Below are positions 1 through 9,058 of a stretch of 64,000 nucleotides of DNA, one piece after another. This DNA is from Pedobacter sp. AJM (GTDB taxonomy: Bacteria; Bacteroidota; Bacteroidia; Sphingobacteriales; Sphingobacteriaceae). The DNA is taken from the NCBI RefSeq assembly GCF_002197755.1, contig NZ_NHOT01000001.1:806001-870000 (forward strand), given 5' to 3'. The notes under the pieces are model-generated. The model saw only the letters and a list, made by a program, of their open reading frames with translations, was not told the DNA's origin and did no database searches. Every line of letters begins with the position of its first letter. The stretch's first letter is position 1. Made by a program: the position numbers and the translations under genes.

Positions 1-1296
1 GACCGAATTCATCGGAGAAAAAAAAGAGTTACCGTCGGGTTTCTCCTTGGCCGCACTCCTGATGTAATTCATACCTACACTTAAAGATGCCCAATCGGTG
101 ATCTTCTGATCTACGTTTGCCCGCAGGTTGTACCTTGAAAAATCGGTGTTTTTAATGATCCCCTGATTGGTGAAATAACTTGCTGAAGTATAAAACTTAG
201 TATTATCTGTTCCTCCGCTGATAGAAACGGTATTGTCGGTACCGTATCCGGTCTGGAAAATATAATCCTGATAATTATATCGGGTAACCGGGGTCGTATT
301 TGTTAATAAGGCTGCCGTAGTAGCCGGAGGCGTTACCACCGTTTGAATGACATCCTGTGTGAATGAATTTACTGAACCACCAAATTTAACCGGCGACTGG
401 TTCACGTCAATCTGTTTCCGCAATTCGCTCATGGTTAGGCTGGTATTAAAAGTAACCTGCGCTTTCCCGCTTGCACCCCTTTTGGTGAAAATCTGAATTA
501 CGCCTGAGTTGGCTCTTGAACCATAAATTGCCGCAGCGGCAGCACCGTTTAAAACTTCAATCCGGTCAATATCCGCTGGATTAATATCGACCATTCTGTT
601 TTGGCCTATACTTCCCACTACGTTTCCGCCATCATAATTTGAAGAAGTATTGGTCACTCTGGTAGTGGAGTTGTTCACGATTACACCATCAATAATGTAT
701 AGCGGTTCTGAAGATGAGTTTACAGAACTAATTCCCCTTAACCTCACTGACATTCCACCAGCAGGGTCTCCTGAATTCTGACTGATTTGTGCACCTGCGG
801 TCTTCCCTTGTAAAGAAGACAGTACATTACCGCTCGGCGCTTTATTTAAGTCATCACCTTTTACTGTACTGACATAACTGCCCAATTCCTTTCTGGTTGT
901 TCCGGCAGAGGTACCGGTAACAATAACTTCATCCAAACCAACGGCATCTCCGCTTAATACGCCATTTAACTGGATGGTATTATTTTCACCAAATGTGAGG
1001 GATTGTACAGCAGATTTATAACCCACAAAAGAGAAAGATAGCTGATAACTCCCTGGTGCCAGGTCTACGGAAAAAGTATAGGCTCCGCTCCCGTTTGTAC
1101 TTGTGGCCAGGTTAGTATTTTGTATTTTAACCACCGCCCCGGGAATGGGGGTGTTATTGGCACCATCAGTTACTTTTCCACTAATGGTATACCGTTTGTT
1201 TTGCGCCCGTACCGGATCGGTACAATAGAGCAGGAGAAATGGAATCATCAAAATCATAAATAACTTCGATAACCATTGAAGGTAAATTTTTTCCAT
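1..1296 (-). CDS. SusC/RagA-family TonB-linked outer membrane protein (5' part, runs off window)
   Basis: The reading frame starts with ATG at 1296 and stays open through 432 codons to the window edge, so the C-terminal beta-barrel lies outside. After a hydrophobic signal segment (ending around VRAQ, residues 29-32) comes a carboxypeptidase-regulatory-like domain (about residues 35-110, ISGKVTD and VGYKS), then a TonB box/plug region with DEVIVTGTSAG and LQGKTAGAQISQNSGDP, LRGISS and PLYIIDGV, all typical of SusC/RagA receptors. The family imports oligosaccharides or peptides across the outer membrane, normally with a SusD lipoprotein encoded downstream, which here would be beyond base 1. There is no extra STN domain after the signal peptide, so it is not the sigma/anti-sigma-signalling type. 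Substrate cannot be told. No copy of the LacI operator found in the neighbouring xylan locus lies in its upstream gap. Confidence 0.93.
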   Translation of the reverse strand, partial: MEKIYLQWLSKLFMILMIPFLLLYCTDPVRAQNKRYTISGKVTDGANNTPIPGAVVKIQNTNLATSTNGSGAYTFSVDLAPGSYQLSFSFVGYKSAVQSLTFGENNTIQLNGVLSGDAVGLDEVIVTGTSAGTTRKELGSYVSTVKGDDLNKAPSGNVLSSLQGKTAGAQISQNSGDPAGGMSVRLRGISSVNSSSEPLYIIDGVIVNNSTTRVTNTSSNYDGGNVVGSIGQNRMVDINPADIDRIEVLNGAAAAAIYGSRANSGVIQIFTKRGASGKAQVTFNTSLTMSELRKQIDVNQSPVKFGGSVNSFTQDVIQTVVTPPATTAALLTNTTPVTRYNYQDYIFQTGYGTDNTVSISGGTDNTKFYTSASYFTNQGIIKNTDFSRYNLRANVDQKITDWASLSVGMNYIRSAAKEKPDGNSFFSPMNSV

Positions 1297-1402
1297 AAAA
1301 TTAGGTTAGGGTCAGGATTTTAAACAAATTTAGTAAAATCACTTACAAAGCCAATTTTTATTCCTTGTAATCAGTCTTCCTGGAGAAATCAATTAAATCC
1401 AG

Positions 1403-2599
1403 CTATTGGGGTAAACTGATTTTACCCATGCACACGGAAGGAACTCCTTTTCTGTGGCCAAAATTAATAGGTTTGCCACTAAGCGTTTCATTTGCCAGAA
1501 CGGCAAACAATACGGCTTCCTTTGCATCTGGATTTATATTTAAATCGGCAGTGGTTCCAAAACTGAAATCAGGCAATTTATCACGCAATAAATTAACCAG
1601 CAATGGGTTATGCATCCCGCCACCGCTCATTAAAACCTTTGCCTTTACCTCCCTGACAAAACACTTTTGAATCGCATGAGCAATGGTTTCGGCAGAAAAG
1701 TGACAGAGTGTAGCCATTACATCTTCTTTTTTAAGGTTTGCTGTTCCGGAGGCTTTTTGTGCATTCAGCAGATAATCCAGGTTAAACAACTCTGGTCCGG
1801 TGGTTTTAGGGAAAGTGGCCTCAAAAAATTCATTGTTCAGCAAGGCGGAAAGCAAATCCTGGTTTAAATTCCCCGATAAACTTATTGCAGCATGTTGATC
1901 ATAAAACCGATTAAAATGCTGTTGCATAAACTGATCCATCAGGGTATTACCCGGCCCCACATCGGTAGAAAAAACTTCATCTGCCTGCAAACTTCCCGGG
2001 AGGTAGGTGAAATTAGCAATGCCCCCGATATTCAGCATGATTCGGTCTTCTGCCTTTTTAGAAAAGATTAAATAATCGCCATATACCGCCAATGGAGCTC
2101 CCTCACCACCTGCCGCCAGGTGTTTCTGCCTGAAATCAGATAAGGTAATAATCCCGGTTTTTACGGCAATATGATCACCATCACCAATCTGTAAGGTACC
2201 GTTTGGATAATCATTCATCTGATGCAATGATTTTGGTGCATGAAAAATGGTTTGTCCGTGACTGGCGATGAAATCGATCTCTTCATTTTGATAACCCCAT
2301 TCCTTCAACGCATCATTAATCAACCCGGCATGGGTATCGGCAATCAACTCATTCATCAGGCAAACCAACTGCAGATCCACTTCCTTTTTAGAAAATACCG
2401 CCTTAACCTTTGCCCGGAAATCAGGTGTAAAATCTCCAGTTTTAAATTCCAGCACCTCAATATCCGTATCCGCACCGCTTCCACTTACTTTACAAAGTGC
2501 AATATCCAAACCATCCATAGAGGTACCGCTCATTAAACCAATAATCAGTCTTTCAGCTTTATTTGCTTTCAGATAGAGGTTTTGAATTTGATTATTCAT
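1403..2599 (-). CDS. anmK: Anhydro-N-acetylmuramic acid kinase
   Basis: A 398-residue cytoplasmic kinase of the sugar-kinase/Hsp70 fold. It phosphorylates and opens 1,6-anhydro-MurNAc, giving MurNAc-6-phosphate, in cell-wall recycling. Diagnostic segments are the N-terminal phosphate loop (GLMSGTSMDGLD, residues 21-32), SHGQTIFH, GDGDHIAV, the FRQKHLAAGGEGAPL motif, NIGGIANFTYL, DVGPGNTLMD and the C-terminal SGGGMHNPLL. Length is normal, with about 15 extra N-terminal residues. It is divergent from the glucosamine-6-phosphate deaminase gene, sharing a 142-bp intergenic region, which suits a joint role in amino-sugar metabolism. MurQ, the next enzyme of the recycling route, is not in the window. 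Confidence 0.96.
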   Translation of the reverse strand: MNNQIQNLYLKANKAERLIIGLMSGTSMDGLDIALCKVSGSGADTDIEVLEFKTGDFTPDFRAKVKAVFSKKEVDLQLVCLMNELIADTHAGLINDALKEWGYQNEEIDFIASHGQTIFHAPKSLHQMNDYPNGTLQIGDGDHIAVKTGIITLSDFRQKHLAAGGEGAPLAVYGDYLIFSKKAEDRIMLNIGGIANFTYLPGSLQADEVFSTDVGPGNTLMDQFMQQHFNRFYDQHAAISLSGNLNQDLLSALLNNEFFEATFPKTTGPELFNLDYLLNAQKASGTANLKKEDVMATLCHFSAETIAHAIQKCFVREVKAKVLMSGGGMHNPLLVNLLRDKLPDFSFGTTADLNINPDAKEAVLFAVLANETLSGKPINFGHRKGVPSVCMGKISLPQ

Positions 2600-2741
2600 A
2601 TTCAGGCTTGATTGTTAAAATTGATAGCGCTTAGTTTTTGTACATCGGGCATTTAATCAATAAAAGTAAATAACCTTTATTAAAAACTGCACATAACTCG
2701 CTATCTTTACTGCTCCGTACATTAAAAACCATATAAAAAAA

Positions 2742-4667
2742 ATGGCTAGATTAAATCTACTGGAGGAGACACGTTTCGAGAAACTACCCGTAAGCGTGTT
2801 CGAAAATCCAAAAATTGCTTCAGTTAATGTGGCGCACCGAATCGCCAACCTCATTAAATCCAAACAAGCAAGCAACACACCTGCAGTACTGGGCTTAGCA
2901 ACAGGTGTTACCCCAATTGCAGTTTATGCCGAACTGGTCAGACTGCATCAAGAAGAGGGTTTAAGTTTTAAAAATGTGATTACTTTTAACCTGGATGAGT
3001 ACTATCCAATGGCGCCAACTGCAGCGCAGAGTTATGTTACGTTTATGAATGAGAATCTTTTCGATCACATCGATATCGACAAGAACAATGTTCATATTCC
3101 TGACGGTACCCTGGCACTGGAAGATATTCCGGCCTTTTGCCTGGATTATGAAAAGAAAATTGGTGATTTAGGCGGTTTGGATATCCAGATACTTGGAATT
3201 GGCCGTACTGGCCACATCGGGTTTAACGAACCCGGATCGGCACCAAATTCAGGTACCCGATTGGTGACTTTGGATGATCTGACACGCAGAGATGCTGCAC
3301 GTGATTTCGGTGGAAAAACCTTTGTACCCACCAAAGCCATTACCATGGGTATCGGCACTATTTTTAAAGCAAGGGAAATTATCCTGATGGCATGGAGCCG
3401 TAAAAAAGCATCCATCATTAAAAAAGCTGTAGAAGGAGAAATCTCTGGCGAGGTTCCGGCAACCTATCTGCAATTGTCGGATCATGTTGAGTTTATCCTG
3501 GATACCCCTGCGGCCTCAGAGTTGACTCGTTTTGATACGCCATGGCTGGTTAAAGATTGCATCTGGACTGACGCATTGATCCGTAAAGCTGTAATCTGGT
3601 TGGCCAATACCTTAGGTAAACCGGTATTAAAGTTAACAGAAGATGATTACAACAATAATGGTATGGCGCAACTGGCTACTGAAAAGGGTCCGGTTTACAA
3701 CATCAACATTCATATTTTCAATAAATTACAACATACCATTACCGGCTGGCCAGGCGGAAAGCCTAATGCTGATGATTCTCAACGTCCGGAAAGAGCTGAA
3801 CCAGCGAAAAAACGGGTGATTATATTTTCTCCGCATCCTGATGATGATGTAATTTCGATGGGTGGTACCTTCATCCGGTTAGTTGATCAGCAACATGATG
3901 TGCATGTAGCTTATCAAACTTCTGGAAATACCGCCGTTTGGGATGATGATGCCTTGCGTTTTGTCGAATTTAATGTAGATTTTACAGAGAAAATGGGCAT
4001 GGATAACACTCACCTGAAAGATCTTTACCATAAAATGAGGACTTTCATTGAGGCTAAACAACCCAACCAGGTAGATACTCCTGAAATTCAAACCGTTAAA
4101 GGATTAATTAGAAAAGGTGAAGCCATTGCTGGTGCGCGTTATTGTGGTTTGGAAGATGATCACATTCATTTCCAGGCACTTCCTTTTTATGAAAGCGGAA
4201 AGAACCAGAAAAATCCGGTTACCGATGCAGATATTGATCTAACCATTCAACTTTTACAAAAGGTAAAACCACAGCAGGTTTTTGCTGCCGGTGATTTTGA
4301 AGATCCGCATGGAACGCACATTGTTTGCTTCAATATTATTCTTGCGGCTTTAACCCGCCTCCGTGAAACGGAAGAATGGGCTAAAGATTGCTGGTTATGG
4401 ATGTATCGTGGTGCATGGCATGAATTTGAAACCCATGAAATTGAAATGGCCGTACCCATTTCTCCTCAGGAATTGGAGCGCAAAAGGAATGCGATCTTTA
4501 AGCACCAGAGTCAGAAAGACCGGGCTGTTTTTCCGGGCGACGATTCAAGGGAATTCTGGCAACGTGCAGAAGACCGCAACCGTGAAACGGCTAAAGCCTA
4601 TGATGAACTCGGCCTGGCTGAATATGAAGCCATGGAAGCTTTCGTCAGGTGGAAGTTTCAGGACTAA
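2742..4667 (+). CDS. nagB: Glucosamine-6-phosphate deaminase fused to a PIG-L/LmbE-like domain
   Basis: A 641-residue two-domain protein. Residues about 15-280 are a NagB deaminase domain, with the active-site region LDEYYP (84-89) and GIGRTGHIGFNEPGS (152-166); NagB converts glucosamine-6-phosphate to fructose-6-phosphate and ammonia. Residues about 355-600 are a PIG-L/LmbE-type domain, with HPDDD (365-369) and HGTH further on, the zinc-binding signature of GlcNAc-deacetylase-like enzymes. Classical NagB has about 260 residues, so this is the long Bacteroidetes form. What the second domain does is not established; N-deacetylation of an amino sugar feeding the deaminase is a reasonable inference. 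ATG at 2742 is preceded by a poly-A leader. The divergent neighbour anmK also handles amino sugars. Confidence 0.94.
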   Translation: MARLNLLEETRFEKLPVSVFENPKIASVNVAHRIANLIKSKQASNTPAVLGLATGVTPIAVYAELVRLHQEEGLSFKNVITFNLDEYYPMAPTAAQSYVTFMNENLFDHIDIDKNNVHIPDGTLALEDIPAFCLDYEKKIGDLGGLDIQILGIGRTGHIGFNEPGSAPNSGTRLVTLDDLTRRDAARDFGGKTFVPTKAITMGIGTIFKAREIILMAWSRKKASIIKKAVEGEISGEVPATYLQLSDHVEFILDTPAASELTRFDTPWLVKDCIWTDALIRKAVIWLANTLGKPVLKLTEDDYNNNGMAQLATEKGPVYNINIHIFNKLQHTITGWPGGKPNADDSQRPERAEPAKKRVIIFSPHPDDDVISMGGTFIRLVDQQHDVHVAYQTSGNTAVWDDDALRFVEFNVDFTEKMGMDNTHLKDLYHKMRTFIEAKQPNQVDTPEIQTVKGLIRKGEAIAGARYCGLEDDHIHFQALPFYESGKNQKNPVTDADIDLTIQLLQKVKPQQVFAAGDFEDPHGTHIVCFNIILAALTRLRETEEWAKDCWLWMYRGAWHEFETHEIEMAVPISPQELERKRNAIFKHQSQKDRAVFPGDDSREFWQRAEDRNRETAKAYDELGLAEYEAMEAFVRWKFQD

Positions 4668-4683
4668 ATAAATTAAGATTTAA

Positions 4684-4812
4684 GAGGCTGTTTCATAAAT
4701 ACAAAATGTCTTCCTGAGCCTGTCGAAGGACTTGTAAAAAAGCCGTTCAGTGCGTTTCTACAAGTTCAACGTGACAAGATTCAAAGATAAATCGATTTAT
4801 GACACAGCCCCT
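4684..4812. repeat. Palindromic repeat element with imperfect terminal inverted repeats
   Basis: The gap after nagB contains a 129-bp element. Its left end (4684-4700, GAGGCTGTTTCATAAAT) matches the reverse complement of its right end (4795-4812, AGGGGCTGTGTCATAAAT read inward). Inside are a segment CTTCCTGAGCCTGTCGAAGG (4711-4730) and a nested inverted pair ACTTGTA/TACAAGT. No open reading frame is present. The arrangement resembles a MITE or REP-type dispersed element; transcribed, it could fold into a long hairpin and stop nagB transcription. Family membership needs a genome-wide copy search. Confidence 0.6.
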
Positions 4813-4884
4813 TTTTGTTTATTAAACTAAATTGAAAAGAAGTTCTTCCAAACCCACATCCTGCCCATACTTCGCAAGTTGGCA

Positions 4885-6540
4885 CTAACGGTAAATTTCA
4901 TCATTACCCGCATAGTCCAGCCATTTAAAACCTGCAACATTTTGCGAAGCTTCGCCGGAAGAAGTAGCATAGAGGGCAAATAGAGATCCTACAAATCCGC
5001 CTGCCGCTTTAGTACTCAGATACTTCCCGTCAACATCACCCAATAGCAGTTTCCATTTATCAGGTTGTGTAGCATATTGAAAATTACATTTATCGCCATT
5101 TGTTTCAATCTGCAGGTATACTTTATTATTTCCACTGATTTCAACCTGTTTAATTAGCGTCGCCTTTTTTTGATCCTGGTCGCCTTTTAAAACCTGCAAT
5201 ACTGATTTGCCATCTACAACTGATCGGCATAAATAGTAAAAATGATATTCATTCTGAAAAATCATTATCCCGGCTTTTTCGTTAGCTGTTTTGGCTTTAA
5301 ATACCAGCTCCGTACTGGCTTTGGCTTTTATGTGTTGCAATCGTTTACCAATAAAGGCAGGATTAGCTTTTCCCATACAGGTTTCGGGCAGTAGATTCAT
5401 CGTTAAACCATCAGTTTTACTAAGCTTAAACCAGCTTGTATCTAAAGTTCTTAGAAAAAGTAAGGCAGGATCAAGCTTGTCTTTAAATTCTATTCTGTAA
5501 GAGAAATTGCCACTTTGAGGTCTTGCGTCTTTTTGCTTGACTTCTTTGAAGCCAGCCGAATAACTATATTTTATTTCCTTGCTATCCGGATTAATGACAG
5601 GCCATCCGTTTTCCCATTTTACAGGTGCAATAAAAGTTTCCCGCCCGGTATTGTAATAATCGCCCTCATATGGCCGGACCGCTAAGAAAACAGCATAGGT
5701 ATTTCCATCCGGACCTTCTACAAGTTCTGCATGACCAGCCGAAGTAACAGGATTTTTCCTGTTGGGATCTAAGTTCCGCTGTGTTAAAATCGGATTATTT
5801 TCATAAGGCAGATATGGCCCCGATACGGATTTACTTCTTAATACCACCTGTGAATGATTTACTGATGTTCCTCCCTCCGCAGCACAGAGGTAATACCATT
5901 CTCCTCTTTTAAAAATATGTGGTCCCTCAATCCAAACCGGTTTTTTACTGATATCAACACCGCCATTAACCAGTGGTATTTCTTCACCCCGAACGCTTAA
6001 GGTTTCAGGATCAAATTCGTACATCCTGATTGTTCTGTGGCCACTGTACAAGGGTTTATTATCCGGCGCATCACTGTTGTAAATAATATAAGCTTTATCA
6101 CGATCGAAAAATAAAGACGGATCGATTCCCTTCACCTGAGGCAGCCAAACAGGATCGCTCCATGGCCCCGCAGGGTTTTTAGCCGTGACCACAAAATTAC
6201 CCTTTCCATCTATCAAAGTGCAGGTAACGTAAAATAATCCATTATGATAATGAATTGCTGGCGCGAATAATCCCCTGGAAACGCGATTGTCCATAAAATT
6301 CATCTGACCAGGGCGATCGATTACATTTCCAATCTGCTTCCAGTTTTTTAAATCCTGACTATGAAACACAGGAATACCTGGAAAATACGAGAAAGTTGAG
6401 TTGACCAGATAGTAATCTGATCCAACTTTAGTTACACTGGGGTCGGGATAAAAACCTGATAATATGGGGTTGTTAAACTTAATTTGTGCAACGCCCCGGA
6501 ACGTTATGCCTATTAAAAAAATGAAAATCAGCTTTCTCAT
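4885..6540 (-). CDS. Glycoside hydrolase family 43 (beta-xylosidase/arabinofuranosidase type), secreted
   Basis: A 551-residue exported enzyme with a signal peptide ending at about VAQ (residues 17-19). The five-bladed propeller of GH43 follows: FYPDPSV carries the catalytic base Asp, KGIDPSLFF the pKa-tuning Asp, and WIEGPHIFKRG the acid Glu. The opening NPILSGFYPDPSV and the STFSYFPGIPVFHSQDL stretch are typical of the beta-xylosidase group with a C-terminal concanavalin-like domain (about residues 340-545). It probably trims xylo-oligosaccharides or arabinoxylan side chains in the periplasm. The start codon at 6540 follows a leader carrying the palindrome 6592-6605, shared with the xylanase operon and lacI, so it is likely under the LacI regulator. 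The exact substrate (xylose or arabinose) is not resolvable. Confidence 0.92.
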   Translation of the reverse strand: MRKLIFIFLIGITFRGVAQIKFNNPILSGFYPDPSVTKVGSDYYLVNSTFSYFPGIPVFHSQDLKNWKQIGNVIDRPGQMNFMDNRVSRGLFAPAIHYHNGLFYVTCTLIDGKGNFVVTAKNPAGPWSDPVWLPQVKGIDPSLFFDRDKAYIIYNSDAPDNKPLYSGHRTIRMYEFDPETLSVRGEEIPLVNGGVDISKKPVWIEGPHIFKRGEWYYLCAAEGGTSVNHSQVVLRSKSVSGPYLPYENNPILTQRNLDPNRKNPVTSAGHAELVEGPDGNTYAVFLAVRPYEGDYYNTGRETFIAPVKWENGWPVINPDSKEIKYSYSAGFKEVKQKDARPQSGNFSYRIEFKDKLDPALLFLRTLDTSWFKLSKTDGLTMNLLPETCMGKANPAFIGKRLQHIKAKASTELVFKAKTANEKAGIMIFQNEYHFYYLCRSVVDGKSVLQVLKGDQDQKKATLIKQVEISGNNKVYLQIETNGDKCNFQYATQPDKWKLLLGDVDGKYLSTKAAGGFVGSLFALYATSSGEASQNVAGFKWLDYAGNDEIYR

Positions 6541-6547
6541 ATTTATT

Positions 6548-6558
6548 TATACCTGGTT
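6548..6558 (-). promoter_or_regulatory. Shared 11-bp leader motif AACCAGGTATA (copy 1)
   Basis: On the minus strand AACCAGGTATA lies 8 nt before the GH43 ATG at 6540. The identical 11-mer sits 3 nt before the GH10 start (15610-15620). Both genes also share the upstream palindrome. It may be a common leader or ribosome-access element; function is inferred only from the repetition. Confidence 0.35.
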
Positions 6559-6591
6559 AAATTGTTGAAGATATACATAATGACATGAAAA

Positions 6592-6605
6592 TGCAACCGA
6601 TTGCA
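6592..6605. promoter_or_regulatory. Probable LacI-family operator (site 1)
   Basis: TGCAACCGATTGCA, a near-perfect palindrome with a central CG, the typical form of LacI/GalR-family operators. It lies 52 nt upstream of the GH43 start at 6540 and 187 nt upstream of uxuA. Matching sites occur at 9030-9043 and 15666-15679. Assignment to the LacI-type regulator encoded at 7965-8987 is inference from proximity and from the site in front of that gene. Confidence 0.72.
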
Positions 6606-6791
6606 ATATGATTTTTTTTCTTATTTTGCCTCTACAATTTATGGCATTTTAAAAGTACGGTATAAGGTGCTTTTTACATAAATTCACAGTTGTAACCAAT
6701 ATTTTAATTTTACCTGTTAAATAAAGCACGAAAATTTTTACTGAACAAGCAGCAATACCAATTATATTAAACCAAAATCAAAACGATAGAA

Positions 6792-7961
6792 ATGAAAATG
6801 ATTGAAACCATGCGTTGGTATGGACCAGATGACATTGTAAGTTTAACAGACATTAAACAGGCGGGCTGCAGTGGTGTGGTTACGGCATTACACCACATTC
6901 CGGTAGGTGAAATCTGGACTGTTGAAGAAATTCAGAAAAGAAAGGCTGAAATTGAAGAGACCGGCATGACCTGGAGTGTTGTGGAGAGCTTACCGGTACA
7001 TGAAGACATTAAAAAAAGAGCCGGGAAGTACCAAACCTGGATCAACAATTATAAAATAAGCCTGGAGAACCTTTCCTCCTGCGGCATCAGGGTGATTACC
7101 TATAATTTTATGCCGGTATTGGACTGGATGCGCACCAACCTCAGGTACGAAACTGAAACCGGGGCCCTGGCTTTACGATTTGAAAAATCAGCATTCATCG
7201 CTTTCGATTTATTTTTACTGAAAAGGCCAAATGCAACTGCAGATTATACTGAAGATGAAATAAAAAAGGCTACTCATTATTTCGACAAATTAACCGATAC
7301 ACAAAAAAATGAACTCACTGCAAATTGTTTGCAGGGCTTACCAGGCAGCAAGGATCATTTCACACCTGAACAAGTTTTAGCATTATTAGATGGCTTTAAA
7401 GGAATTACCTCCGATATCTTAAAACAAAACCTGGTTCAGTTTCTGAAGGAGATTACGCCGGTTGCAGACGAACACGGTATGCAAATGGCCATCCACCCGG
7501 ATGATCCTCCTTATCCCATTTTAGGTTTACCCAGAATTATGAGTACAGAAAAAGATGCACAATACCTGATCGACCAGGTACCGGCTAAATCAAATGGGCT
7601 TTGTTTCTGCAGTGGTTCATTTGGTGCAAGACCAGATAATGATCTCCCGGGAATGATCAAAAGATTAGGTTCAAGAATCCATTTTCTCCATTTAAGAAGT
7701 ACAAAAAGGGATGAAGACGGTAATTTTTATGAAGCCAATCACCTGGAGGGCGATGCTGATATGTTTACAGTCGTTCGTGAAGCAGTAAAACTGATGCATG
7801 CTGAAAACAGAACAATACCAATGCGTCCGGATCATGGACACCAGATGCTTGATGACCTTAGCAAACAACCTTATCCAGGATATTCTGCCATAGGTAGGCT
7901 CAAAGGCCTGGCCGAAATCAGAGGCCTTGAAATGGGCATCAGCAAAAGCTTATTCAATTAA
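6792..7961 (+). CDS. uxuA: Mannonate dehydratase
   Basis: A 389-residue cytoplasmic enzyme that dehydrates D-mannonate to 2-keto-3-deoxygluconate, a step in D-glucuronate breakdown. Supporting sequence: the opening [35 protein letters not shown], the metal-site region [37 protein letters not shown] and the C-terminal MRPDHGHQM. Length is standard for UxuA (about 390). The neighbouring GH115 enzyme releases glucuronic acid from xylan, so the gene supplies a downstream catabolic step. Uronate isomerase, mannonate oxidoreductase and KDG kinase are not nearby. It is convergent with lacI, with only 3 bp between them. Confidence 0.97.
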   Translation: MKMIETMRWYGPDDIVSLTDIKQAGCSGVVTALHHIPVGEIWTVEEIQKRKAEIEETGMTWSVVESLPVHEDIKKRAGKYQTWINNYKISLENLSSCGIRVITYNFMPVLDWMRTNLRYETETGALALRFEKSAFIAFDLFLLKRPNATADYTEDEIKKATHYFDKLTDTQKNELTANCLQGLPGSKDHFTPEQVLALLDGFKGITSDILKQNLVQFLKEITPVADEHGMQMAIHPDDPPYPILGLPRIMSTEKDAQYLIDQVPAKSNGLCFCSGSFGARPDNDLPGMIKRLGSRIHFLHLRSTKRDEDGNFYEANHLEGDADMFTVVREAVKLMHAENRTIPMRPDHGHQMLDDLSKQPYPGYSAIGRLKGLAEIRGLEMGISKSLFN

Positions 7962-7964
7962 GCA

Positions 7965-8987
7965 TCAGGAAGGCAATTTAGTACTAGATTGCCTTTCTAC
8001 TACTGTTGGATTTAACACAATATGCGCTGTATTTTCATAAGGATTTTCCTGATGAATCATCTTTAGAAACATTTTTGCACATTCCTGTCCCATTTGCGAG
8101 GCATGCTGATCAATGGTAGATAAGTTTGGCGTGATATAGGCCGAAAATGCTTCATTCGCAAAACCAATCACCCCGATTTCAGGCGGTGTCTGATCAATCT
8201 CCTTCAGTTTTTTAATTACACCCAATGCCGTAAAATCATCTCCGGCAACAATGGCATCTGGTCTATTTTCAAACCGCATTAATTTTCCGGCACCAAACCT
8301 GCCGTCTTTAATGGATAATCCGCCAAAATGAATATACTCTTCCAAAACAGGCAGATGATTGTCCTGTAATGCCGCTTTATACCCTTTCAGCCTGTCGTTA
8401 AAAATTTTAATCTGATGAATAGTGGTTATGAAAGCAATGTTCCGGTATCCCTGATCAATTAAATGCTGGGTGGCCATATAACCCGCCCTAAAATCATCAA
8501 GGGTAATGGTAGGCACATTCAAATCTTCGTTTACACGATCAAAAAGAATCAGGGGCTTGTTTTGCTTTACAATTTCCTTAAAATGAGATACATCACTCGT
8601 TTCCAGAGACAATGAAGCCATAATGCCATCTACCTGAGCCTCAAGCAATGTTTTTACGCCATTAATTTCATTTTCAACCGATTCATTTGATTGATAAATG
8701 ATTACCCGGTAACCACTGTCTTTTAAGCCGTCTTCAATACAGTGGATAATGGAGGCAAAAAAATGAGCCTGCACACTGGGCACAATGACACCAATAATAT
8801 GTGTTTTGCCTGATTTTAGTGCCGAAGCCAGCTTATTAGGACTATAATTCAGCTTTTCTGCCGTTTCAATTACGGCCTTACGGGTGGCTTCACTTATTGC
8901 CGGAAAACCACTTAAAGCCCTCGAAACCGTAGAAACAGTAATGTTTAAAGCTTTGGCAATATCGTATATAGTTGTTTTCTTACTCAA
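7965..8987 (-). CDS. LacI-family transcriptional regulator, probable xylan/uronate-locus repressor
   Basis: A 340-residue regulator. Residues 1-50 form the LacI helix-turn-helix and hinge (TTIYDIAKALNITVSTVSRAL, then NYSPNKLASALKSGKT). The rest is a periplasmic-binding-protein-like effector domain (IIGVIVPSVQAHFFASII, DGIMASLSLE, DDFRAGYMATQHLI, GVIGFANEAFSAYITPNLSTI). It sits amid xylan and glucuronate genes, and a 14-bp palindrome 43-56 nt upstream of its own start recurs before the GH43 gene and the GH10 operon, suggesting an autoregulated local repressor. The effector is not visible; a uronate or xylo-oligosaccharide is plausible. The stop codon region contains a hairpin (7970-7995) that may serve the convergent uxuA. 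Confidence 0.94.
   Translation of the reverse strand: MSKKTTIYDIAKALNITVSTVSRALSGFPAISEATRKAVIETAEKLNYSPNKLASALKSGKTHIIGVIVPSVQAHFFASIIHCIEDGLKDSGYRVIIYQSNESVENEINGVKTLLEAQVDGIMASLSLETSDVSHFKEIVKQNKPLILFDRVNEDLNVPTITLDDFRAGYMATQHLIDQGYRNIAFITTIHQIKIFNDRLKGYKAALQDNHLPVLEEYIHFGGLSIKDGRFGAGKLMRFENRPDAIVAGDDFTALGVIKKLKEIDQTPPEIGVIGFANEAFSAYITPNLSTIDQHASQMGQECAKMFLKMIHQENPYENTAHIVLNPTVVERQSSTKLPS
7970..7995 (+). terminator. Hairpin at the uxuA/lacI convergent junction
   Basis: An 8-bp stem AAGGCAAT/ATTGCCTT with a 10-nt loop lies just after the uxuA stop and inside the last codons of lacI. It lacks a strong T-run, so it is a weak terminator candidate for uxuA. Confidence 0.4.
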
Positions 8988-9029
8988 TTTTTAATGTAAT
9001 GAGGGCTACCAATTTATCATATTCTATTT

Positions 9030-9043
9030 TTCAACCGATTGTT
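9030..9043. promoter_or_regulatory. Probable LacI-family operator (site 2, autoregulatory)
   Basis: TTCAACCGATTGTT shares the core CAACCGATTG with site 1 (6592-6605). It lies 43 nt upstream of the lacI start at 8987, between lacI and the DUF5009 gene, at about the distance where a -33 element would be. This suggests the regulator controls its own gene. Confidence 0.65.
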
Positions 9044-9058
9044 CCGCCAATTTAACAA

